From a virus, in the IMG/VR virus record IMGVR_UViG_3300003890_000014, positions 48,814 through 112,813 of that record: DNA of 64,000 bases, one strand, 5' to 3'. Below the pieces are notes generated by a model that was not told where the DNA came from, did not search any database, and saw only the letters and a list, made by a program, of their open reading frames with translations. Positions 58,549 through 64,000 of this stretch are shown here, in pieces (positions within the stretch are counted from its first letter, which is position 1; each line of letters opens with the position of its first letter). The position numbers and the translations under genes are program-made.

Positions 58549-58808
58549 TCAATCTAGATAAAATTCAACCTGAAATTGATGAAGCTTTGTTATCGCTCAG
58601 GGGAGTTAATGATAAAGCTATTTTTTTAATAAAAAGGTTGGCAAATAGTCTAGACAGAGAGATTCAACGACGTATTGAGTTAGAAGGTGACGTTGTAGAA
58701 CAACGAGAGTATATTGAGACGCTTTACGAGAAAATATCCAGTCTTGAACACAAAGTTGAACTCCTTAAGAAAGAACTCAAAATGCCTACCAGGAAAAAAG
58801 ATGGTTAA
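58545..58808 (+). CDS. Coiled-coil protein
   Basis: 87 residues, helical throughout (LIKRLANSLDREIQRRIELE; TLYEKISSLEHKVELLKKEL). Basic tail. Unknown. Confidence 0.55.
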   Translation: MINLDKIQPEIDEALLSLRGVNDKAIFLIKRLANSLDREIQRRIELEGDVVEQREYIETLYEKISSLEHKVELLKKELKMPTRKKDG

Positions 58809-58956
58809 GTTAGAAACTGAATTACTACGCCGTATAAATGAGCTTCAAGTGGTTATGGCAACCTATTCTCATATAGATGGGTTAGATTTGACTTACTGGG
58901 AGTTTTCTATAAAATTAGGTATTTATAAAGAGATTTTAGCCTTGTTAAAAAAATAG
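58801..58956 (+). CDS. Small helical protein
   Basis: 51 residues from the ATG at 58801 with AGGA upstream (KLETELLRRINELQVVMATY). Ends just before the promoter at 58957. No family. Confidence 0.5.
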   Translation: MVKLETELLRRINELQVVMATYSHIDGLDLTYWEFSIKLGIYKEILALLKK

Positions 58957-58985
58957 TTGACAATGTCGATCTGGTTTAGTAGGTT
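58957..58985 (+). promoter_or_regulatory. Promoter of the envelope cassette
   Basis: TTGACA (58957-58962) plus ATGTCG, 17 bases, TAGGTT (58980-58985); start near 58992, leader about 16 bases with AAGGA before the lipoprotein ATG at 59008. Begins one base after the previous stop. Confidence 0.65.
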
Positions 58986-59007
58986 CATAAACAGAAGGAA
59001 ATAGTTT

Positions 59008-59412
59008 ATGAAAAATCTAATCAAGACAGTAACAGTAGTAGCCACGTTAACTTTAATTTCGGTATTCTCAGGATGTGCTTCAGCGTCAAGACCAGGAGAA
59101 CCAGAATATATCAGGGAACAGGTATATCAATGCCGAGTACTCTGTACAAATGGAGAAGTCTCCATTACAAAAATTGAGGGATTAGATTGCGTGTGTAACA
59201 AACTCGATAAACAAAGTTTGATTTTTTCACCAATTATCAATAATAATTTGAGTGGTGGAAGTAGTCCTGTCTCTCAATATATCCCAGCGGCTCAGTCTGC
59301 TCCAATAGTACAAGTAATGCAACCAAGTTCCACAAATCTAGTACCAAACGGTACTGGAACTACGGTTCAAGACGCTACTGGAAGAATTATCACAAGTCAA
59401 GTAAAGGAGTAA
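59008..59412 (+). CDS. Lipoprotein
   Basis: 134 residues. Signal peptide MKNLIKTVTVVATLTLISVF with lipobox FSGC; the mature part has four more Cys (CRVLC; CVC) and a Ser/Pro/Val-rich C-terminus (QPSSTNLVPNGTGTTVQDAT). Predicted outer-membrane lipoprotein; a surface role such as exclusion of other phages is possible. First gene of the cassette. Confidence 0.7.
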   Translation: MKNLIKTVTVVATLTLISVFSGCASASRPGEPEYIREQVYQCRVLCTNGEVSITKIEGLDCVCNKLDKQSLIFSPIINNNLSGGSSPVSQYIPAAQSAPIVQVMQPSSTNLVPNGTGTTVQDATGRIITSQVKE

Positions 59413-59414
59413 GT

Positions 59415-59672
59415 ATGCCTTATATCAAGCCAGAGGATCGTGAAAAGTTCCACAGTTTATTAGACGCAATGCATCTAACTTCCATTAAGACCGCAGGAGA
59501 GTTAAATTTCTTAATCACTTGTTTAGTACATTCGTTTTTAGCAAAAACTGATCGAAAGTATCAGAACTTTAACGATGCACTTGGAGCACTTGAAGGAGCT
59601 AAATTAGAGTTATATCGCAGAGCCATCGCAAGCTATGAAGAAAAAAAGATAAAAGAAAATGGAGATGTATGA
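59415..59672 (+). CDS. Conserved phage protein, DUF6899-like
   Basis: 85 residues (MPYIKPEDREKFHSLLDAMH; GELNFLITCLVHSFL; YQNFNDALGALEGAKLELYR). I recall this as DUF6899: MPYI at the start, GELN, and YE-x-x-K-x-x-x-NGDV at the end. Function unknown. Overlaps the next ATG (ATGA). Confidence 0.65.
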   Translation: MPYIKPEDREKFHSLLDAMHLTSIKTAGELNFLITCLVHSFLAKTDRKYQNFNDALGALEGAKLELYRRAIASYEEKKIKENGDV

Positions 59673-60175
59673 AATCCAAATTAATGTGCATAGCCGCACT
59701 ATTTTTATCTCCAACTGTATATGCAGATTCGTATGCACGATACGGGGTGGGACTTTCTAAATCCGCCAAGAATAGTTTTTCAGAAACTAAAACTTTAGGA
59801 TTTGGGTACACAAATAAGATGTTTGAACTTAGACAACTATCTTTCCTAGCATATCAATATGAAGGAGGTTTTTGGGTGGATTCTCAAAGACAAGAAGGTA
59901 GAAAAGACTCTTTATATGGAAGCGCATCTTTAGGACTAGATATTTTAGCAGATTCTTTTAGAGTTACATCAATGCATGGAATCGGGTTGATCTCTAGTCC
60001 AGATACTTATTTAGGCAGTCATGGACAATTTTTTCATGATGTATGTTTAGGTCTTCAAGATGACGTAAATAAGGCAAATATTAGTTTATGTTACAAACAT
60101 ATCAGTAATGCTGGAATAGTTCCTCCTAATATAGGTAGGGATTTCATGTCGATTAAACTTGGAATACATTGGTAG
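59669..60175 (+). CDS. PagL-like lipid A deacylase
   Basis: 168 residues. Signal peptide MKSKLMCIAALFLSPTVYAD; alternating beta strands fitting an 8-stranded outer-membrane barrel (FELRQLSFLAYQYEGGFWVD; SLYGSASLGLDILA). H144 and S146 in YKHISNAGIVPPNIG match the catalytic His-Ser motif of PagL 3-O-deacylases, with N147. PagL removes the 3-O-acyl chain from lipid A at the cell surface; a phage copy would remodel LPS during infection or lysogeny. Implies a Gram-negative host. Confidence 0.75.
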   Translation: MKSKLMCIAALFLSPTVYADSYARYGVGLSKSAKNSFSETKTLGFGYTNKMFELRQLSFLAYQYEGGFWVDSQRQEGRKDSLYGSASLGLDILADSFRVTSMHGIGLISSPDTYLGSHGQFFHDVCLGLQDDVNKANISLCYKHISNAGIVPPNIGRDFMSIKLGIHW

Positions 60176-60183
60176 GAGGCAAT

Positions 60184-60867
60184 ATGAAGAAACTAGTAAT
60201 TATATTTTTAGTAATGTTTTTAGTTGGATGTGAAGGTCAACCTGGACCTCAAGGTCCGGCGGGTGATCCTGGTCCTCAAGGTCCTCCTGGAATTGCAGGC
60301 ACAAATTGTACTGTAGCACCAACTCCAGGCGGGGCTGAAATTACTTGTTCAAATGGAGCAGTAGTAGTTTTAAACGGTTCCGATGGCCAAAATGGAAATA
60401 ATGGTAACGATGGCCAAAATGGAAATCGTTGGTTCAATACTACGGTTCACGGTCCTGTACACGACTCTTATGGGTACGATAATGATTATTATTTAGATTC
60501 TACTACTGGAGATGTTTATTTTAAAGCTTCTGGTACATGGGCTTCTCCAGTATTTAATATTCGTGGTCCACAAGGTATTCAAGGTCCCGTAGGACCACAA
60601 GGACCTACTGGAGCAGCAGGGACTTGTAGTAGTTCAAATTTTTTTACCGTGAGTTCTAATGTAAATGCAGCGTCAATCACCGTAAATTGTGGCACAGGCA
60701 AAAAGGCTATTTCAGGCGGAGGCAACTGCGGCGGCGGAAAAAATCTACAAAAAAGTTGCTCTTCTAACTCAGGAGCAACTTGTAATAATTCCTTACCAGA
60801 TCAATATTGGACTATTACATGTTCAGGAGCTAACGCAGCTAATACTGCTTATGCGATTTGTTTATGA
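60184..60867 (+). CDS. Collagen-like lipoprotein
   Basis: 227 residues from the ATG at 60184 (GGAGG before it). Lipobox LVGC at 13-16, then Gly-X-Y runs GQPGPQGPAGDPGPQGPPG, GSDGQNGNNGNDGQNGN and later GPQGIQGPVGPQGPTGAAG. C-terminal Cys-rich Gly/Asn domain (GGGNCGGGKNLQKSCSSNSG). Likely a trimeric surface stalk on the host cell. Phages carry collagen repeats mostly in fibres; a lipid-anchored one is unusual. Confidence 0.75.
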   Translation: MKKLVIIFLVMFLVGCEGQPGPQGPAGDPGPQGPPGIAGTNCTVAPTPGGAEITCSNGAVVVLNGSDGQNGNNGNDGQNGNRWFNTTVHGPVHDSYGYDNDYYLDSTTGDVYFKASGTWASPVFNIRGPQGIQGPVGPQGPTGAAGTCSSSNFFTVSSNVNAASITVNCGTGKKAISGGGNCGGGKNLQKSCSSNSGATCNNSLPDQYWTITCSGANAANTAYAICL

Positions 60868-61340
60868 AAATATATATGTATCCAGATGAACTTTTGAAAC
60901 AAAAATGTAACTCAGTTACATCCTTTGGGCCAGAACTTCATAAGATATTAGATGAGATGCTATCCACTATGAAAGAGGCTAATGGAATAGGACTTTCTGC
61001 AAATCAAGTAGGATACTTAATGTGCATGTTCATCATGCTCGATAAAACAGGAAAAGTGTGGGAATTCATAAATCCTCAATTAATTGATAAAGACGGATTG
61101 CAGTACTTAAATGAAGGATGTCTCTCAGCTCCAGGAGTATTTGTACAGATTCAACGCTCAGATAACATTACTGTAAAAGCTCAAGACAGATTTGGAATAG
61201 AATTTACGATTTCTACTGATGGGTTAGAAGCAGTTTGTATTCAGCACGAGATGGATCATTTGAATGGGGAATTCTTTTTAGACAAAACAAATCGCCAGCA
61301 GCGCCGCGCGGCTTTAAGTAAGTTAGGGATTAGAAAATAA
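60864..61340 (+). CDS. def: Peptide deformylase
   Basis: 158 residues, complete PDF: GIGLSANQVG (motif 1), EGCLS with C86 (motif 2), HEMDH with H128, E129, H132 (motif 3). Iron or nickel enzyme that removes formyl from N-terminal Met of nascent proteins. Known in some marine phages, where it may sustain photosystem or capsid protein processing. Overlaps the collagen-like gene end by 4 bases. Confidence 0.93.
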   Translation: MKIYMYPDELLKQKCNSVTSFGPELHKILDEMLSTMKEANGIGLSANQVGYLMCMFIMLDKTGKVWEFINPQLIDKDGLQYLNEGCLSAPGVFVQIQRSDNITVKAQDRFGIEFTISTDGLEAVCIQHEMDHLNGEFFLDKTNRQQRRAALSKLGIRK

Positions 61341-61549
61341 CCTTAATAGAAAAAGCAGCAGAATTCGCAAAAGAAGCCCATAAAGAACAGCGACGGAAAT
61401 ACACCAACGAACCTTATTTCGTTCATTGCCATGAGGTAGCTAAAATTGTCGAGTCAATTGGTGGAACACCCTAAATGATAGCAGCAGCGTATTTAAATGA
61501 TTTGATTTATTCAGTTTATTCTGATATTGTTAAAGAGAACGAGGATTAA
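61337..61549 (+). pseudogene. Decayed HD-domain (RelA/SpoT-hydrolase-like) gene
   Basis: In one frame: LIEKAAEFAKEAHKEQRRKY, TNEPYFVHCHEVAKIVESIG, then GGTP-stop (TAA 61472-61474), then MIAAAYLND. This is the start of an HD_4-type ppGpp hydrolase family (HKEQRRK...PYFVH...VAKIV). An ATG expected at the deformylase stop (ATGA) now reads ATA. After AAAYLND the family continues with H-D...DT, but here the frame is LIYSVYSDIVKENED and stops at 61549. Start loss, internal stop and truncation make it a pseudogene. Confidence 0.75.
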
Positions 61550-61550
61550 A

Positions 61551-62225
61551 ATGAAAAAAATAGTTTTATTGATAACTATCGCTGGTTTAGCGATTTCAAT
61601 GATTGCCGCTACCCCCTCTCATAATATAGCAGAATATACCTATAATGTAGCGGGAGCTAACGGAGCAAGAGGTACGGGGTTTATAGTAAACTATAAACTA
61701 TCAACCTACTTTATCACCAATTGGCATGTATGTAATCACACAATTGACAATCATCTTCAGGTGTATGTAAATCCAGAAAAATCAGTATCTTTAGAAATTA
61801 TTAAACAAGATTCAGTACATGATCTTTGTGCTGCGGCAATGAGACCTTTAAAAGGAATACCCGTAGCCAACTACTCATATTACGATCAATATGCAGAATC
61901 TGCAGGATTTCCTGGAGGATCAAAGGATGTTGTATCTACTTCTGGAATCATTCTAAAAGAGTTAGATGTGATGTTAAATTATCCTAGACCAATTCAGGGT
62001 TGCCCTAAAAATACCCAAGCTGTTATTAGAGATAAGAATGTTCTTTATTGTCGAATTAAAATGAGAGTACAAGACACGACCTTACCAGGCCGTCCTGGAG
62101 TTTCTGGTTCTCCCGTGGTAGATTCTAAAGGAAATCTTATTGGAGTTGTGAATAGTACTAATGATAATACTGTGAGTATGATTCCATTAAGACATGTTCG
62201 AGAGTTCTTAGATTCCCTTAAGTAA
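61551..62225 (+). CDS. Exported trypsin-like serine protease
   Basis: 224 residues from the ATG at 61551. Signal peptide (MKKIVLLITIAGLAISMIAA), then catalytic triad H59 (ITNWHVC), D91 (SVHDLCAAA) and S187 (PGVSGSPVVDSKGNLIGVV). The fold resembles periplasmic DegP-like/V8-like proteases without PDZ. Four Cys could form disulfides. Likely works in the periplasm or outside on host or competitor proteins. Confidence 0.85.
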   Translation: MKKIVLLITIAGLAISMIAATPSHNIAEYTYNVAGANGARGTGFIVNYKLSTYFITNWHVCNHTIDNHLQVYVNPEKSVSLEIIKQDSVHDLCAAAMRPLKGIPVANYSYYDQYAESAGFPGGSKDVVSTSGIILKELDVMLNYPRPIQGCPKNTQAVIRDKNVLYCRIKMRVQDTTLPGRPGVSGSPVVDSKGNLIGVVNSTNDNTVSMIPLRHVREFLDSLK

Positions 62226-62233
62226 GGAGTTTT

Positions 62234-62557
62234 ATGCTAGTTCGAAGAATTTTTCATAAAGATGGCTTTCAAGTAGAGCAAGTTGATGATATCCCTACAA
62301 AAGAACCAAAAGAATGTGCTTTAATAGTGATTTATAAAGGAATTCCATTTGAGTTTGTAATGTACGATACGGACACTCCTCCTATAGATTGGAAATTTAT
62401 GTACGTCCCTTTAAAAGAAAGACATTATGAAAGTTACGACTCTTCAGATGTTGAGGTAATTAGTTTTGAAGAAGAAGTAGAATGTGATTGTGGCGGGAAA
62501 CATGTTAGTGGTACTCATGCTCATTATTGCTCTACTCAGCAGAAAGTGTTCTCATGA
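62234..62557 (+). CDS. Small protein with C-terminal zinc-like motif
   Basis: 107 residues. Beta N-terminus (LVRRIFHKDGFQVEQVDDIP), then acidic (VEVISFEEEVECDCGGKH) and C-x-C ... H-x-H-x-C (HVSGTHAHYCS), a possible zinc site. Stop overlaps the exonuclease ATG. Family unknown. Confidence 0.55.
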   Translation: MLVRRIFHKDGFQVEQVDDIPTKEPKECALIVIYKGIPFEFVMYDTDTPPIDWKFMYVPLKERHYESYDSSDVEVISFEEEVECDCGGKHVSGTHAHYCSTQQKVFS

Positions 62558-63123
62558 TTTTATTAGCACTTGATCTCGAAATGAATCAACCAAGCGGTAA
62601 GATTATCGAAATTGGCGCTGTTATAGGGGACACCACAACAGGTAAGATTATCGATAGGTTTACTCAACTTGTAAATCCAAACGAAAGACTATCTCAATAT
62701 ATTATTGGTCTAACAGGTATCACTCAAGATGACATTGATTTAGGCAGCGTCCCACTTTGGGAAGCGTTCAGAAGACTGCGGTTATTTCATAAAAAACATG
62801 ACGCATTCTGTAATCCTTTAACTTGGGGCGGGGGAGACTCTGAAGAGCTTAAAAAGCAACTTAAAGAAGAGAGTGGTCAATGGCCCGAAGGAGAAAGTTG
62901 GCCTTTTGGCCGCAGATGGATAGATGCAAAAACTCTTTATGTTTCTTGGAGAATCGCTAATGAAAAACCCATTCAAGGCGGTCTTGCAAAAGCAATGACT
63001 AATTTTAAGTTGAAATTTCATGGAAAGAAGCATAGAGCTGAAGATGATGCATTTAACACTTTCGTAATATATTTAGCTTTACTACGACAAATTAAAGGTG
63101 ACTCTAATGGAGAAAAAACCTAG
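62554..63123 (+). CDS. DEDD-family 3'-5' exonuclease
   Basis: 189 residues from the ATG at 62554 (ATGA overlap with the upstream stop). ExoI motif LALDLEMNQPSGKIIEIGAV (D, E), ExoII around NPLTWGGGD, ExoIII KKHRAEDDAFNTF (H, D): DEDDh proof-reading type. Degrades DNA or RNA 3' ends with two metal ions. Possibly repair or degradation of host RNA/DNA. Confidence 0.85.
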   Translation: MILLALDLEMNQPSGKIIEIGAVIGDTTTGKIIDRFTQLVNPNERLSQYIIGLTGITQDDIDLGSVPLWEAFRRLRLFHKKHDAFCNPLTWGGGDSEELKKQLKEESGQWPEGESWPFGRRWIDAKTLYVSWRIANEKPIQGGLAKAMTNFKLKFHGKKHRAEDDAFNTFVIYLALLRQIKGDSNGEKT

Positions 63124-63277
63124 ATTCGTAAAGTGCATTTACACAAACTGCAAAGAAATTACTCATCTGAAGGTTTATCAGATTTATGGAGATAAACCCT
63201 GTTGCTATTGGATTAAAGATGATACAAATAAAATGCAATGGATTAATAAAGAATGGTTTATTAGGATCGTATTATGA
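63107..63277 (+). CDS. Small protein, unknown
   Basis: 56 residues (MEKKPRFVKCIYTNCKEITH; YQIYGDKPCCYWIKDDTNKM; WINKEWFIRIVL), a compact beta pattern seen in short phage proteins (LT-x-x-K-x-Y ... Y-x-I-x-D-D ... F-I). Overlaps both neighbours. Confidence 0.6.
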   Translation: MEKKPRFVKCIYTNCKEITHLKVYQIYGDKPCCYWIKDDTNKMQWINKEWFIRIVL

Positions 63278-63621
63278 TGAGTGAGATGTTAATAACAGCA
63301 TTTTGTTTTCAATCTACTTTAATTTCACCTATATATCAGCCCGCTTGTTCTAAAGCAACTGAGGCTGGAGGCCGACAAAGTCAATTTATTCAAAATATAG
63401 ATCTTGCTGAAAATTACTTTAAGAATAGGGTCACATCGTACACGGGTGCCGAAGTTTGGGCTGTGTCAGCTTTTGCCTACAAAACTTACTGTGAAAAAAC
63501 CTTATCATCTAAAGTGTCTACAAAAAAAGTTCTACCTTCCTATTTACCGCATTATATAATCCCTACCTACGGATTTGATAGACATCATTCTGTTTCTACA
63601 GGTTGGGAATTTAATTTTTAA
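63274..63621 (+). CDS. Unknown protein with possible export signal
   Basis: 115 residues starting at 63274 (next Met at 63277). N-terminus hydrophobic (MLITAFCFQSTLISPIYQPA), suggestive of export. C-terminal YIIPTYGFDRHHSVSTGWEF. No family recognised. Ends before the promoter at 63623. Confidence 0.55.
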   Translation: MMSEMLITAFCFQSTLISPIYQPACSKATEAGGRQSQFIQNIDLAENYFKNRVTSYTGAEVWAVSAFAYKTYCEKTLSSKVSTKKVLPSYLPHYIIPTYGFDRHHSVSTGWEFNF

Positions 63622-63622
63622 C

Positions 63623-63651
63623 TTGACAACGTCATACCTATTTGGTATGGT
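63623..63651 (+). promoter_or_regulatory. Promoter of the frame-broken gene at 63658, leaderless
   Basis: TTGACA (63623-63628) followed by ACGTCAT, 17 bases, TATGGT (63646-63651). Transcription start is expected at 63658, the A of the next ATG. Confidence 0.65.
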
Positions 63652-63657
63652 AAAAAC

Positions 63658-63917
63658 ATGAGATTAATCTTCATACGAGTACTTTATCTTTTTTTTTAGG
63701 AATAACGGTAGGATATACAATCGGAATTAATGTATATTCTAAAATCTTTGATCCTGAAAAAACTTGGGATGATACAAAACGTCTAGCGTTCGAAACGGCT
63801 AGAGCTGGATGCGTAAAGGGCGGAGATTTAGGATGGGAGCAGTGTTCCCGTATTGCATTCATAATTTATCTAGATTTAGAGGATATTGGTAATCAAGTTA
63901 GGGAGAAGTCAAAATGA
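63658..63917 (+). pseudogene. Small gene split at a T9 run (possible slippage)
   Basis: ATG 63658 reads MRLIFIRVLYLFF then TAG at 63697-63699, after a run of nine T (63689-63697). In the -1 frame the protein continues LGITVGYTIGINVYSKIFDP, TARAGCVKGGDLGWEQCSRI to TGA 63915-63917, which overlaps the next ATG (ATGA). The run offers a T-TTT-TTT slippery heptamer in the right frame, so -1 ribosomal shift or transcriptional slippage is possible. So is a one-base deletion. Membrane N-terminus (about 20 residues). Family unknown. Confidence 0.65.
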
Positions 63918-64000
63918 TTGAGGAAACCAAAACTTCAGCCGAATGGAAAAAAACTCTAGAATTTCGAGATGTGGACATTATTGACCCTGATGGATGGGAT
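63914..64000 (+). CDS. Partial small phage protein
   Basis: First 29 codons only (MIEETKTSAEWKKTLEFRDV, DIIDPDGWD); the frame runs off the right edge. SAEWKK...I-x-D-P-D-G-W-D is a motif I know from small hypothetical phage proteins. Function unknown. Confidence 0.5.
   Translation, partial: MIEETKTSAEWKKTLEFRDVDIIDPDGWD

Overview
The window is part of the genome of a large, AT-rich, contractile-tailed phage (myovirus-type) or prophage. The evidence is a complete tail sheath, tail tube, tape measure, baseplate (gp25-like, J-like, I-like, LysM and spike/hub proteins), prohead protease, scaffold and HK97-type capsid set. Several products imply a Gram-negative host with an outer membrane: lipobox lipoproteins, a PagL-like lipid A deacylase and a XhlA-like holin. 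I cannot name the host or the phage genus from sequence alone. No tRNA, rRNA, CRISPR array, terminase large subunit or recognisable portal gene is visible here; the packaging genes must lie outside.

Layout. Bases 1-45421 carry the virion genes, all on the minus strand and read right to left. In transcription order they are: a sigma-region-4-like protein, prohead protease, scaffold, major capsid protein with a FN3-like insertion, a block of small head/decoration proteins, a ConA-like fibre, a lysis block (NlpC/P60-like protein, XhlA-like holin, M15 endolysin), neck/connector genes, sheath, tube, chaperones, tape measure, hub, spike, LysM and gp25 proteins, a giant J-like protein, an I-like protein, and several tail fibres, the last of which runs off the left edge. 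Three HNH homing endonucleases and one HNH remnant interrupt this block. Strong intrinsic terminators follow the capsid gene (about 41.84 kb), an abundant structural gene (38.7 kb) and the tube gene (24.6 kb), each followed at once by a likely promoter.

Bases 45461-45843 are the divergent control region, with two sigma70-like promoters, a probable small RNA and a leader terminator or attenuator. From 45844 to the right edge all genes are on the plus strand and tightly packed, often with ATGA overlaps. They include a branched-chain aminotransferase, small membrane and lipoproteins, a diguanylate cyclase, a B12-dependent (class II) ribonucleotide reductase, a one-haem c-type cytochrome, dUTPase, ThyX, a tyrosine recombinase, an IscR/Rrf2-like regulator without cysteines, and an envelope cassette (lipoprotein, PagL-like deacylase, collagen-like lipoprotein, peptide deformylase, exported trypsin-like protease), followed by a DEDD exonuclease.

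How it fits together. The plus-strand genes are divided by recurring promoters of the form TTGAC-NNN-GTC with 17-base spacing to the -10 box. These fall before the DGC/RNR block (49.1 kb), the cytochrome/dUTPase/ThyX block (52.8 kb), the recombinase (54.8 kb), the envelope cassette (58.96 kb) and the gene at 63.66 kb. Some place the transcription start on the initiation codon (leaderless). Three plus-strand genes have their frame broken at homopolymer runs, and an HD-domain gene is decayed. The most unusual content is the combination of c-di-GMP synthesis, a cytochrome c, an aminotransferase and an envelope-modifying operon in one phage early region.
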